DNA of 64,000 nucleotides from Ignisphaera sp. (GTDB lineage Archaea; Thermoproteota; Thermoprotei_A; Sulfolobales; Ignisphaeraceae): NCBI GenBank assembly GCA_038831005.1, contig JAWBKZ010000001.1, positions 124,001-188,000 of the forward strand, in the 5' to 3' direction. Below, piece by piece: positions 1 to 8,755 of the stretch. The position numbers and the translations under genes were made by a program. How positions within the stretch are numbered: position 1 is the first letter of the stretch; the number at the start of each line of letters is the position of its first letter. Under the pieces are notes generated by a model. It was not told where the DNA came from. It saw only the letters and a list, made by a program, of their open reading frames with translations, and searched no databases.

Positions 1-60
1 ATAGTGTGCAGTTGAGTGTCGATTAGATTAAAAATTGTTGTATCTGTCTATCGTTTGGGT

Positions 61-687
61 ATGCATATGGTTGAAGTAATGTATGTATCGTGGAGAGACG
101 TTATAGATCTGTGTTACAAGATAGCTATAGATGTAGCTAACTCTGGCTATGAACCTAATGCTATTGTAGCTATACTCAGAGGTGGTGTAGTTCCAGCATT
201 AGTTTTAAGCGATATACTTGGTGTTGAAGAGTTTTACGCTATAAGAATTAAACACTGGGGTATAGCTAAAGAAGTCTACACAATTCCTTTAGTTGAACAG
301 CTACCTCAAAGAAAGCTTCAAGGAGTCAAAGTGCTTCTGGTTGATGAAGTTGCTGATACAGGTAAAACTCTTGTTAAGGCTGTTGAAGAGCTTAAGAAAT
401 TAGGTGCATTAGAGGTTAAGACAGCTGTTCTCCACCTTAAATCATCATCTATTGTCATACCTGACTACTATGCGGTAAAGCTTGATAAATGGGTATGGAT
501 ATTCTATCCATGGTCTCTAGCTGAAACATTATTCTCTCTGGCCTATAGAGAATTGGGGAATAAAGCAAATAGAGAAGATGTTATAGCGGTAATAGAACAG
601 CTTGTAGAAACACTAGATGTAGAACACTATAGACGTGAAGTAATAGAAATGGCGCTAAAGTTTTACGCAAAGAAACAGTTTAAATAA
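61..687 (+). CDS. Purine-type phosphoribosyltransferase
   Basis: Likely transfers the phosphoribosyl group of PRPP to a purine base (hypoxanthine, guanine or xanthine salvage), in the cytoplasm. The type I phosphoribosyltransferase signature VLLVDEVADTGKTL is present at about residues 91-104, and the LRGGVVPA segment near residue 40 matches the phosphate-binding loop of this fold. The reading frame opens with a GTG at 16, but the ATG at 61 fits better: an AT-rich TATA-like stretch lies about 30 bases upstream and the fold starts soon after. ATGs at 67 and 79 are also possible. About 209 residues is normal for the family. Base specificity cannot be told from sequence alone. It stands alone, followed by a separate gene pair. 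Confidence 0.85.
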   Translation: MHMVEVMYVSWRDVIDLCYKIAIDVANSGYEPNAIVAILRGGVVPALVLSDILGVEEFYAIRIKHWGIAKEVYTIPLVEQLPQRKLQGVKVLLVDEVADTGKTLVKAVEELKKLGALEVKTAVLHLKSSSIVIPDYYAVKLDKWVWIFYPWSLAETLFSLAYRELGNKANREDVIAVIEQLVETLDVEHYRREVIEMALKFYAKKQFK

Positions 688-723
688 ACATGTTATAAAT
701 CTTTTAAGGTATTAGGGTGAGAT

Positions 724-1011
724 ATGCGTAAACACAGGATCTATAGACAAGGGGATCTGATACTCATAGAGGAAGATGATGCGCACTTAGAGTATATGGA
801 TAAAGAAAGCAATAGACTTGAGATCTCATCTGAAAATGGAAATAAGCATGAACTTTCGTGTAAGGTATACAGATGGAACAACACTAGATATGTGTTAATA
901 GATAGCGTAGAGGTACTGAAGCATCCTCAACATCCTTGGCTAGCGATTGAACCAGGAATCTACAGGGTGACATTTGTGAGAGATTATGTTCTAGAAAGAG
1001 CCATAGACTAA
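724..1011 (+). CDS. Small conserved protein of the RQGD / PGIYRV type
   Basis: A 95-residue protein of unknown function. It opens with YRQGDLILIE (residues 7-16), has a GNKHEL segment in the middle and a VLKHPQHPW...PGIYRV...R-Y pattern near the end. I recall the same order of elements in uncharacterised small bacterial and phage proteins (RQGDVL..., GHAH, HEEH, LPPGVYRV..QREY), so I infer a distant archaeal relative. The conserved histidines suggest metal binding or a small catalytic or chaperone role, but nothing in the sequence proves it. It lies 25 bases before the next gene, which also resembles a protein of that bacterial setting, so the two probably work together. Confidence 0.75.
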   Translation: MRKHRIYRQGDLILIEEDDAHLEYMDKESNRLEISSENGNKHELSCKVYRWNNTRYVLIDSVEVLKHPQHPWLAIEPGIYRVTFVRDYVLERAID

Positions 1012-1036
1012 CAAACTCTGAGGTATATGCATCGAT

Positions 1037-1981
1037 ATGTTTTGTCACATAGGTTTAGGGAAAGCTTACGAAAGATCGTACGAATTTTTTCTATCATCTG
1101 TAGTAACGAGTAGTGGAGCTAAGAAGAAGTATAGAGATATAGTTAGGATAGAATGTTTTCTAGGCTACCCCTATAGACTCCTCATAGAGAAATTCAGAAA
1201 CAACATCATACATAGCTACAGATATAGCCATAGACAATACTACGTCTTTCCACAAGAGTTCTACACACTTTTTGTCTCATTCTTTAAATTACTAAATAAC
1301 CTATATAGACTATATAAGAGAGATCTAGATAGAGTGTTTAGACGAATTGAAAATATAATTAATTATTGTGAAAACATTGAAAAGTGTTACAAAAAGCTTC
1401 TAGATGAAAACTATTCTGTAGCTGAAGAAATTGTAAAGAGGGTTCAAAAAGGTAGGAAGGTGTTAACAACAAGATTAGAGAGAAACACTAAACGATGTAT
1501 TGATAAAGCACTAACCTATTTTCCAGAAATTCTAAACATGTATACCTATAGATACACATCTCCAGAAAATCTAAAAGAATTTCTATTAAAGATTTTCCCA
1601 GAAAGAATTGCTAGAGCTTATCACGATTTCATTATAATGCATAATCCTGTAGTTGTTGCTAGAGACGAACTGATACTTATAGCGAGAGATAGTTATGATG
1701 AATTCGATGGCTTTAGGATCTATATAGATGATTGTGTTGATAAAGAACACTACTACTTTTTACTGAAAATGGTTGGAACACTTACACTAAATGGTTATGT
1801 GAGTAGAATAAAATGGGTAGCGCTTCTAGGTTACGATAAGAACTCTAATCAGATATTCTTACACTACGTACCATCCACAATGGTTCTGCATAATGTTGAG
1901 AAGTGTAGATTATGGTTACTAGGACTTGTAGATAACTTTGGGAGAGAGTATTTCTCTGATTTCGAGTTAATAGAGGTATAG
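1037..1981 (+). CDS. Uncharacterised protein, DUF6745-like C-terminus
   Basis: A 314-residue soluble protein, rich in Arg, Tyr and Lys, with no predicted membrane segment. The N-terminal two thirds look helical and charged. The C-terminal segment (residues about 265-314) contains FLHYVPSTM, then a helix with LWLLGL and a final FELIEV. This resembles the end of bacterial DUF6745 proteins, where VPP is followed by an ALAWTFG helix and a short tail. A GAGGT stretch 12 bases before the ATG may serve as ribosome binding site. The gene sits directly behind the small RQGD-type gene. The family assignment is by eye and tentative; the reading frame itself is secure from its length and codon use. Confidence 0.6.
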   Translation: MFCHIGLGKAYERSYEFFLSSVVTSSGAKKKYRDIVRIECFLGYPYRLLIEKFRNNIIHSYRYSHRQYYVFPQEFYTLFVSFFKLLNNLYRLYKRDLDRVFRRIENIINYCENIEKCYKKLLDENYSVAEEIVKRVQKGRKVLTTRLERNTKRCIDKALTYFPEILNMYTYRYTSPENLKEFLLKIFPERIARAYHDFIIMHNPVVVARDELILIARDSYDEFDGFRIYIDDCVDKEHYYFLLKMVGTLTLNGYVSRIKWVALLGYDKNSNQIFLHYVPSTMVLHNVEKCRLWLLGLVDNFGREYFSDFELIEV

Positions 1982-2051
1982 AAAGGAGTTATAGATTCAT
2001 TGATACTCGTTTCTTCATTAACTCACTCTATATAGTTTGGTTCTTGATTAC

Positions 2052-2058
2052 TTTTAAA
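2052..2058 (+). promoter_or_regulatory. TATA box for the coiled-coil RHH gene
   Basis: TTTTAAA lies 28 bases before a GTG at 2083 and 40 before the ATG at 2092. This is the usual archaeal spacing for a start of transcription near 2080-2084, so the mRNA has almost no leader. Confidence 0.55.
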
Positions 2059-2091
2059 CTCTGTAACTCAGTATTTTTGTAAGTGTGTAGT

Positions 2092-2799
2092 ATGAGTGAC
2101 AAACTTAAGAAAGAATTTGATGAAACCATAGATAGAATTAAGAGAGAGATAGAGTCTCTATCTAAGAGAATTGATGAATATATGGAGAAAGGAGATGTAT
2201 ATAGAGCCTATAGAGCGTGGAGAGATGGTGTTCTTGATTCTCTTAAAATACTTAGAAAAGCCTTAGATCATGTTGTAGAGAATATTAAGGAAATCAATGT
2301 AGGTGAAGAAGAGTTAAAAGACTTTGCTCTACACATAAGAGATAGCGTTAGAGATATTATAAATAGAATTGAAGAATTAGGAGAAAGAATTAGAGAATCA
2401 AGAGGTAGAAGACATATACATGTGTGGTATACCTTTAAACCGTTTAAACATGTTTTTCATGGAATTGCTGGTGCTGTTGATTTAACAGTTGACAGGATTT
2501 TAGATAGTGTTGAAGAGCTTGTTGATAATATCGAGAAAGCTCTTGAAGATGTAGGTAAAAAGGTTACTCAAGTAATTTCGGTAAGAATTAAGGAACAAGA
2601 TCTAGAGATTATAGATAAGTTAGTAGATGCAGGTATATTTAAGAGTAGAAGTGAGGCTATAGCATATTTTGCTAGAAAAGGTATTGAAGCTAGTAAAGAG
2701 TGGATTGAAAAAGCTCTAGAACAAGCTAAAAAAATTAAGGAACTACAAGATTCTATAAGAAAGGAGATAGATCAGTATAGAGAAGATGAAGAAGAGTAA
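2092..2799 (+). CDS. Coiled-coil protein with C-terminal ribbon-helix-helix domain
   Basis: About 235 residues. Residues 1-100 are a highly charged helical region with coiled-coil character (repeated EIESLSKRIDEY-like heptads). A short link with HVWYTFKPF follows, then more helix. Near residue 160 a segment ISVRIKEQDLEIIDKLVDAG, continuing FKSRSEAIAYFARKG, matches the CopG/MetJ ribbon-helix-helix fold: a beta strand, a helix, a turn and a second helix with SRSEAI. Such proteins bind DNA as dimers and usually repress transcription or organise DNA. The long N-terminal helices may add oligomerisation. The ATG at 2092 is preferred to the GTG at 2083 because of codon type and promoter spacing, though the GTG remains possible. 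Confidence 0.75.
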   Translation: MSDKLKKEFDETIDRIKREIESLSKRIDEYMEKGDVYRAYRAWRDGVLDSLKILRKALDHVVENIKEINVGEEELKDFALHIRDSVRDIINRIEELGERIRESRGRRHIHVWYTFKPFKHVFHGIAGAVDLTVDRILDSVEELVDNIEKALEDVGKKVTQVISVRIKEQDLEIIDKLVDAGIFKSRSEAIAYFARKGIEASKEWIEKALEQAKKIKELQDSIRKEIDQYREDEEE

Positions 2800-2822
2800 T
2801 TGTATAGAATTCATAGAGTTTC

Positions 2823-3698
2823 GTGATTAGAGATAGAAAGTATTATACTTCGTTTAGTGTAATAAAACTATGCGATTATGTACTCTATACCGGTTCACAT
2901 ATTGTAGCATATCTATGTATAAACCTTAGACCGTGTGATATATGGATAACTATACCATTGAAATATGTAATAAATGGTGAATATATGGTTATAGATAAAG
3001 ATTTAAGTAAGATTGTAGATGTCTTCGAAGTATATGAGGAGATAGCTGAAGGATTTAGTTCTTGGAGAGTAAAGCCATGGCCTATAGCTGTACTTGGTAA
3101 AAGCAGAGGGGGAATAATAGTCGATCTAGGGGCAGGATCATGCATCAATGGAATCTATGTATATTCTTTTGGAGGAAAATATCTTTTATGTATCGATGTA
3201 TCTTACACTATGGATTTTCTGAGCAGGAGAAGTCTATTGAATAGAGATGTTGTAGGAGACTCTATAGCCGGTGATATGCTTTTCATACCGATAAAAGATA
3301 ACTCTGTTGATGTTGTTTTAGCTATAGCTTCTATTCACCATGTACCTAGTAAGTTTATAGATAGAGTTTTTGCCGAGGTAGTCCGTATTTCAGTCAATGG
3401 GGCTTTAGTCATTATCACCTCTTGGTCTTGGAGACAACTGAGATTTACTATACCAACACTTATGAATATTATTTTAAAACTCTTTGGATTAGTTAAAAGT
3501 ATAAGAGAATACAGAATTTCGTGGAGAAAGAAGAAGAGAACTCTGTATAGGTACTACTATCTGTATACACTTGATGAGCTTCTCAAGTTATGCAGAAAGT
3601 ATAGGCTTAAGGTTCTAAGCTATGGATATACAGGTTATCTTAGGAACAAAAGCGATAACATCTTTATTGTAGCAAGAGTCGTTAAGAATTATGGTTAG
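2823..3698 (+). CDS. Trm9-like tRNA wobble-uridine methyltransferase
   Basis: A class I SAM-dependent methyltransferase of 291 residues. The SAM loop is IIVDLGAGSCING (about residues 98-110). It is followed by LCIDVS, GDMLFIPIKDNSVDVVLAIASIHH in two parts around residues 150-170, and late RYYYLYTLDEL. The IHH motif plus the RYY-(L/H)-(Y/F) motif is typical of the Trm9/ABH8 family, which methylates 5-carboxymethyluridine at tRNA position 34. An Elp3 gene, whose product makes that carboxymethyl group, ends only 70 bases away on the other strand, which supports the assignment. About 90 residues precede the SAM loop, more than in yeast Trm9. The start is a GTG 24 bases after the previous gene. 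A more general SAM methyltransferase role cannot be excluded. Confidence 0.7.
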   Translation: MIRDRKYYTSFSVIKLCDYVLYTGSHIVAYLCINLRPCDIWITIPLKYVINGEYMVIDKDLSKIVDVFEVYEEIAEGFSSWRVKPWPIAVLGKSRGGIIVDLGAGSCINGIYVYSFGGKYLLCIDVSYTMDFLSRRSLLNRDVVGDSIAGDMLFIPIKDNSVDVVLAIASIHHVPSKFIDRVFAEVVRISVNGALVIITSWSWRQLRFTIPTLMNIILKLFGLVKSIREYRISWRKKKRTLYRYYYLYTLDELLKLCRKYRLKVLSYGYTGYLRNKSDNIFIVARVVKNYG

Positions 3699-3768
3699 GC
3701 TTCTCAAGACTTATGGATGTATTTCGATAGATATATCGATTTCAGCTAGATACAAGCTATAGCAGTAC

Positions 3769-5202
3769 CTAGTTTAACTGTTTTACCATATATGGAGAAT
3801 TATATGGTCTAGTGTAACCCAATCTCCTATAGTATTCTCTTGCACCTACACCTGATAGAATGAGTATCTTCGTGCAATTGAATTCATATCTAGCTATTTC
3901 CTCAGCTACTGCAAGAAGTCTTGATCCCCATCCCTTATGTTGCCAAGAATTTTCAGCTCTAGAACCTATAGGTATTTGAGGTCCATATACATGTAGTTCT
4001 CTAACTATAGCGGTTCTACTATCTACTTCAACTCTATGGACATACATAGACGGTATCCTAAGCCTAAGCAACCCCACGAGTACGCCTCTAGCACTATCTT
4101 CTGCGGATAAGAATACCTCTATTCCTTTACTAGCTTCATATACTTCCTTCAATATCTCGATATTAACAGGTTTAATACCCCTATAGAATTCTTGTCTACC
4201 TACTTCTCTAAATCTAATCTCATTGATTTCTATTCCTTTCTCAAGAGCTCTCTTTTCAACGAGTTCACGAAGATTAGCTTTCTTAGGTCCAGCAACAATA
4301 AGTTGTGCTGGTATGTCTCTCTGTATCCTCATAATCCTCACCCATTTAGGTATATACCTATAGAACTCGGATATCAGATCAACAGCTTCTTCATCTGAAA
4401 GAGCTCTATATTCACCCCTTCTCCACATATCGTAGAGTTTTGTTCCTTCAATAACAAGTGTTGGATATATCTTAAGCATATCCGGTCTAAAGTCGGGATT
4501 CTCAAATATCTCTCTAATCATCTGTATATCTCTATCTAGATCAGATCCGGGAAGACCGAGCATAATATGGTAGACAACTTTATATCCAGAATCCTTCAAT
4601 ATTCGTGTAGCTTCAATAGTATCTCTAACGCTATGACCTCTGTCTATACGCTTAAGAACGTCATCGTATGTACTTTGAACACCTATCTCGACTTTTGTTG
4701 TACCTAGTCTAAGCATTTGATCTACATGTTTCTCTCTACACCAATCAGGTCTTGTTTCAAGTGTAAGGCCAACAATCCTTATATATGCTTTCTCATTTCT
4801 AAGCTGAGCATCTTCGAGAGATGGAAATACCTCTGGCCTAGGACTAGGATATCTATTAGCAGCTTCGTATATGTTGGTTATAAACCATTCTTGATAATAT
4901 AGCGGCATAGCCGTAAATGTTCCACCCATAACTATAACCTCAACTTTACTAGGTATATGGCCTATCACTTCATACTGTCTCAACCTCAACCACATCTGTA
5001 GATAGGGATCAAAATCTGTCTGTAAACCCCTCATGAGTGCAGGTTCGTTGCCTACGTAACTTTGAGGAGTACCTTGATCAGGTCCTCCTGGACAGTAGGC
5101 ACATTTTCCATGAGGACATGGGTAAGGCTTAGACATAACAGCTACAACTGTTATTCCGGACAGCATTCTCGTAGGTCTCCTAATTTTCTTCTCTATAGAC
5201 AT
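3769..5202 (-). CDS. elp3: Elp3-type tRNA uridine(34) acetyl/carboxymethyl transferase
   Basis: Radical SAM plus GNAT enzyme that makes 5-carboxymethyluridine at tRNA wobble position 34 from acetyl-CoA. The iron-sulfur motif CPHGKCAYC is at residues 29-37, followed by GGPDQGTPQSY and the strongly conserved VIVMGGTFTAMP. The C-terminal acetyltransferase domain starts near residue 375 and has the acetyl-CoA loop QHKGWGSRLL and a late EYYRRLGY. At 477 residues it is shorter than eukaryotic Elp3 because the N-terminal tRNA-binding extension is nearly absent. An in-frame stop just upstream and a GGAGGT at 5215-5220 fix the start at the ATG. Its 3' end faces the Trm9-like gene. Confidence 0.95.
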   Translation of the reverse strand: MSIEKKIRRPTRMLSGITVVAVMSKPYPCPHGKCAYCPGGPDQGTPQSYVGNEPALMRGLQTDFDPYLQMWLRLRQYEVIGHIPSKVEVIVMGGTFTAMPLYYQEWFITNIYEAANRYPSPRPEVFPSLEDAQLRNEKAYIRIVGLTLETRPDWCREKHVDQMLRLGTTKVEIGVQSTYDDVLKRIDRGHSVRDTIEATRILKDSGYKVVYHIMLGLPGSDLDRDIQMIREIFENPDFRPDMLKIYPTLVIEGTKLYDMWRRGEYRALSDEEAVDLISEFYRYIPKWVRIMRIQRDIPAQLIVAGPKKANLRELVEKRALEKGIEINEIRFREVGRQEFYRGIKPVNIEILKEVYEASKGIEVFLSAEDSARGVLVGLLRLRIPSMYVHRVEVDSRTAIVRELHVYGPQIPIGSRAENSWQHKGWGSRLLAVAEEIARYEFNCTKILILSGVGAREYYRRLGYTRPYNSPYMVKQLN

Positions 5203-5259
5203 GAACTCTCTATTACCTCCTCAACTATCTATCCTAATTTGGTTTTTATGCTGTACGCC

Positions 5260-5266
5260 TTTTAAA
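5260..5266 (-). promoter_or_regulatory. elp3: TATA box for elp3
   Basis: TTTAAAA on the minus strand. Expected transcription start is near 5237, which gives a leader of about 35 bases that carries the GGAGGT ribosome binding site at 5215-5220. This gene is therefore not leaderless. Confidence 0.5.
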
Positions 5267-5293
5267 CTAGTGTTATGAGGATATATTTAAACT

Positions 5294-5300
5294 ATTTAAA
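5294..5300 (+). promoter_or_regulatory. TATA box for the AbrB-PhoU gene
   Basis: ATTTAAA about 26 bases before an expected transcription start near 5323, with the ATG at 5336. A second TTTAAA lies about 8 bases upstream and could serve instead. Confidence 0.45.
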
Positions 5301-5335
5301 CTGTTTATCTCCTGACAATATATGGTTGTCTCGGT

Positions 5336-6328
5336 ATGCGGAAGGTGTATAGACTTCAGGCAATAGGAGGCTCATACTATATAGCTCTACCTAAAGAATG
5401 GCTTAAGAGGTTCGGCTTAGGCAAAGGATCACATGTAGAAGTAGTGATAGAGGATGATGGTACACTAAGGATAAAACCTATCGAGATACAGGAAGAAGTT
5501 CAAGAAGAGTTGTCGAAGATAGAGGTAGAGGTTCAAGATAGAGAAACATTATTCTCACTCTTAATCACGCTATACCTCAGAGGATACGATATTATATCAC
5601 TTAGGTTTAAGGGAAGCGCAATAGCTTCAGCTATAAGAGATGCTGTGAATAGAGCTAAAAACATACTTCTTGGATTCGAAATAGTTGATGAAGACAGTTC
5701 CAGTATAGTTCTCCAGGTTTTATCTTCAAGTGATACCGAAATACATACACTTATTAAAAACATGTATAGAATATCGAGATCAATGTATCTAGACTCTATA
5801 GTAGCTCTCATTGAGAGAGATGCTGAAAAAGCGTACTCAGTTGAAGCAAGAGATCAGGATCTAAACAGACTCTACTTCTATATAACGCGAGTGATAAGGA
5901 AGAAGGTTGTATCAGGTATTGTTGAACCTAAAGAGTTGTTAAAGCTTGTGGATCTGAGAATGGTTGTAAAAGCTATAGAAGAAATAGGTGATGATGCCAA
6001 AAAAGTGGCGAAAATAGTTCAGGAAGTTATACTGAATGATATAGAGATTGATATAAATAACGCAGAGAAGTTGAAGATGTATGTCGATGAACTAGATGAG
6101 ATATACAGGAATATTGTGAATAAGATAGAGAAAGTGGTGCCACTTCCAGAGCTACTCGAATCTCTCTATACATGTGAAAAGATTAGGTCAGGGCTACACA
6201 ATTTCAGAAAAGATTTAATAGAGAAAGATCCGAAAGCTCTTACGCTACTGAGCGAGGCAATCTATAGCTATGAAGATATAGCTACGCATGTATACGATAT
6301 CATAAGCTTAATCTCTTCATCAATATAG
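5336..6328 (+). CDS. AbrB-PhoU regulatory protein
   Basis: 330 residues. The N-terminus (residues 1-48) is an AbrB/SpoVT swapped-hairpin DNA-binding domain: RKVYRLQAIGGSYYIALPKE, then WLKRFGLGKGSHVEVVIEDD. The rest (about 95-330) is all helical with two PhoU-like repeats, including DRDAEKAYSVE-like and DLNRLYFYI segments. In archaea this fusion is thought to regulate phosphate uptake, with PhoU sensing the state of the transporter or metal-bound phosphate clusters. No phosphate transporter genes are nearby here, so the target is not shown by context. The gene is divergent from elp3 and has its own promoter. Confidence 0.85.
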   Translation: MRKVYRLQAIGGSYYIALPKEWLKRFGLGKGSHVEVVIEDDGTLRIKPIEIQEEVQEELSKIEVEVQDRETLFSLLITLYLRGYDIISLRFKGSAIASAIRDAVNRAKNILLGFEIVDEDSSSIVLQVLSSSDTEIHTLIKNMYRISRSMYLDSIVALIERDAEKAYSVEARDQDLNRLYFYITRVIRKKVVSGIVEPKELLKLVDLRMVVKAIEEIGDDAKKVAKIVQEVILNDIEIDINNAEKLKMYVDELDEIYRNIVNKIEKVVPLPELLESLYTCEKIRSGLHNFRKDLIEKDPKALTLLSEAIYSYEDIATHVYDIISLISSSI

Positions 6329-6517
6329 CTTGTTTCTCTAAATTATTCTATAAGTACCTAGATCTAGAGTAATTTTCTTCAAGATGTAGCTTTATCAAAA
6401 CGTATATATGTTGTGAATTATGTAATCATCATAAGTTAAATTGATGCAAAGTTAAATCATGGGCTAAAGTGATTAATTTCCTATATCTGTTTGATGTAAC
6501 TACATACCTCTAGCTAA

Positions 6518-7171
6518 TCAGCTAGACACTAGTTTACCGTTCTTAAGAAATATTCTTTTATCTATATCTATATCCGGTATGTTCTCTATGTGAGATGCTA
6601 TCACTATACCTACTCCTTCTTCACGAAGATCTAATAGTATTTCAATGACCTTCCTTTTTTTCTCTTCATCAAGATTTGCAAAAGATTCATCAAGAAACAG
6701 TACCTGTGGTTGTACTACGAGAGCACGTACTATTGCTACAAGTTGTGCTAAACCTATAGAAAGTTTATGTACAGGACGCTCAGATAGATCAGCTATTCCT
6801 AATCTATCGAGAATATCTTTAGCTATATCCATGGCCTTATATTTATTGATCCCTCTTAACGTTAATCCAAAGACAATGTTATCGATGACGCTTCCCCTAA
6901 TGAGTATGGGTTTCTCATGAACATAGACAACATGTCTACGAATCATAGTTCTAGTTTTTTCATCTAGTTTCCAGAAATCTTTTCCATCTGTAATCACGTA
7001 GCCCTTTGTAGGTCTATATATAAGGGATGCTATTTTCATGAGCGTTGTTTTGCCACTTCCATTAGATCCCACTATATGTACTACTTCATTAGTTCTGAAA
7101 ACTACTGATATATTTTCTAAGACCCATTCTTTATCGTACCTATAGTACACATTGTTTAGCTCTATATCCAT
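6518..7171 (-). CDS. tupC: Tungstate ABC transporter ATPase (TupC-like)
   Basis: 217 residues. Walker A is GSNGSGKTT (about residues 36-44), Walker B is VLFLDESFANLD, and the H-loop is IASHIEN. It would power import of tungstate with the permease and binding protein encoded just upstream. The signature motif is degenerate: LSIGLAQL replaces the usual LSGGQ-type sequence, with one of its two glycines missing, although Ser and the second Gly remain. The gene overlaps the permease gene by 10 bases. The neighbouring binding protein gives the substrate; the ATPase alone would not. Confidence 0.85.
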   Translation of the reverse strand: MDIELNNVYYRYDKEWVLENISVVFRTNEVVHIVGSNGSGKTTLMKIASLIYRPTKGYVITDGKDFWKLDEKTRTMIRRHVVYVHEKPILIRGSVIDNIVFGLTLRGINKYKAMDIAKDILDRLGIADLSERPVHKLSIGLAQLVAIVRALVVQPQVLFLDESFANLDEEKKRKVIEILLDLREEGVGIVIASHIENIPDIDIDKRIFLKNGKLVSS

Positions 7172-7809
7172 GCTACACGAACCCTAGTCAGAAGTTTAAC
7201 AGCTATAGATATCGATACAGTTAGCAGAAGAAGTATTAAACTTAGAGCTATAGCTTCTTCAAATTCTCCTTTAGCAATTTCTAAAGCTATAGCTGTAGTC
7301 ATTACGCGTGTGTAACCCTTTATATTTCCGCCAATCATCATAGCTATACCTAATTCGCCAATAGCTCTAGAGAAACCCATTATACATGAAGCTATAATGC
7401 TGGATATAGATTGATTTAATACAAACACTGTCTTCTGGTATTTATTTGCTCCAAGAGATAAAGCTAGCTCACTATATAATGCGGCTGTATCTTTCAAAGA
7501 TCTATAGATAGTTGAAACTATAAGTGGTGTGATTAGTATTGATTCACCGATTATTATAGCAGTTGGTGTATAGAGGAGCTTTAAAGATCCTAGAGGACCT
7601 GAAGAACTGAAGAGCATGTACAGCAAGAGACCTAAGACTACTGTGGGTATACCTACAAAAGCTTCTGTTAAAGCTTCAACTATATATCTATTCCTAAATC
7701 TGAAAGTAATTATGTATGCTAGCGGTATGCTCCATAGGCATGATAAAAGTGTGGCCGTACCAGCTATGTAGATAGATCTAAATACAGTACCCATAAAATC
7801 ATTGATCAT
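7162..7809 (-). CDS. tupB: Tungstate ABC transporter permease (TupB-like)
   Basis: 215 residues with about five or six membrane helices and the EAA-type loop ELALSLGANKYQKTVFVLNQ (around residues 122-141) that contacts the ATPase. AIGELGIAMMIGGNIKG near residue 165 is characteristic of TupB/WtpB permeases. It overlaps both neighbours, so the three genes form a tightly coupled operon: tupA, tupB, tupC. Confidence 0.88.
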   Translation of the reverse strand: MINDFMGTVFRSIYIAGTATLLSCLWSIPLAYIITFRFRNRYIVEALTEAFVGIPTVVLGLLLYMLFSSSGPLGSLKLLYTPTAIIIGESILITPLIVSTIYRSLKDTAALYSELALSLGANKYQKTVFVLNQSISSIIASCIMGFSRAIGELGIAMMIGGNIKGYTRVMTTAIALEIAKGEFEEAIALSLILLLLTVSISIAVKLLTRVRVAWI

Positions 7810-8713
7810 CTGTTTTCCCCAAGGCTTGAGTTCTCCATATATTTAAAACCATATCTTCTTGATCTTTAACAGGTGTAAATATTTTTGTGCCAAATAATGT
7901 ACAGAATTCCTCTACAATATTTTGATTAATGTATAAGAATTCTTGAAATAGTTCTGCATATCTCTTTTCAATACCTCTACAATTTGTAGCTATATATGTG
8001 CTGTAGATATTTAGTGATGCGTAATCAGAAGTATTGGTATATAGAATAACGATATTACTAAGTCTATTCTTTCTCTTTAAAATTTCATAGGTACCAACAT
8101 CAGCAAATGTATATGCTTCTAACTCATCAGCTAAAAGAAGTGCTTGATCAGCTCCACAGCCACACTCTATATACCATTCACCCTCTAGTCGAGAAACATT
8201 AGATATTCTCCATAGATACCTCTCTCTCATACATGTTCCAGATCTATCGGCTCTACTAACGAATTTGGTTAAACCTTTTTGTGTCGCTATGTATATTCTT
8301 TGAAAAGCGTCAACAAAACTCTTGGATCTCGAGACATTTGCTGGATCACTACTAGGACCAATAATTACGAAGAAATTGTATACAAACGGTTTATGTCTAT
8401 CGATTACCCCTAGTTTTAGGTATTCAGCTTCTAGCTCAGGAGCATGAACTATAACCATACATACATCACCTCTTTTTGCATATTCTAGTGCAGCACCACT
8501 ACCTACAGCTACAAAAACAATCTCTGTATCTGGATATAGTTTTCTGAATGTATTTGCTGTATACTCAAGCAGTCCTGTGGTATACAGCGATGTTGTTGCT
8601 GCTATTCTTATTATGATTTTTGAGTTACTTCTGTCAACAAGATAGTGTGTACCTATAATCAGTAGAGAAATTGATATTATAGTAATTATTATCTTTATCC
8701 ATAGTTTCATCAT
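7799..8713 (-). CDS. tupA: Tungstate-binding protein (TupA-like), membrane anchored
   Basis: 304 residues. Residues 5-25 form one hydrophobic helix that acts as signal or membrane anchor. The mature part has the TupA pattern: AATTSLYTTGLLEY, GSGAALEYAKRGD, VIVHAPELE and, near residue 160, SRADRSGTCMRE. TupA proteins bind tungstate with very high affinity outside the cell. In this protein the usual SGTH is SGTC, a substitution next to the oxyanion site. Tungstate supply matters in hyperthermophiles because aldehyde:ferredoxin oxidoreductases need tungstopterin. The gene is first in the operon and divergent from the ModE-like regulator. Confidence 0.88.
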   Translation of the reverse strand: MMKLWIKIIITIISISLLIIGTHYLVDRSNSKIIIRIAATTSLYTTGLLEYTANTFRKLYPDTEIVFVAVGSGAALEYAKRGDVCMVIVHAPELEAEYLKLGVIDRHKPFVYNFFVIIGPSSDPANVSRSKSFVDAFQRIYIATQKGLTKFVSRADRSGTCMRERYLWRISNVSRLEGEWYIECGCGADQALLLADELEAYTFADVGTYEILKRKNRLSNIVILYTNTSDYASLNIYSTYIATNCRGIEKRYAELFQEFLYINQNIVEEFCTLFGTKIFTPVKDQEDMVLNIWRTQALGKTDDQ

Positions 8714-8755
8714 CTCTGCCTATAAATGTTGTAATTCTGGTGATAAGGTATTAAC

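Noticed and set aside
1-60. GTG at 16 as the true start of the phosphoribosyltransferase
   Set aside because: The added residues do not fit the family and would overlap the likely promoter; ATG 61 is better.
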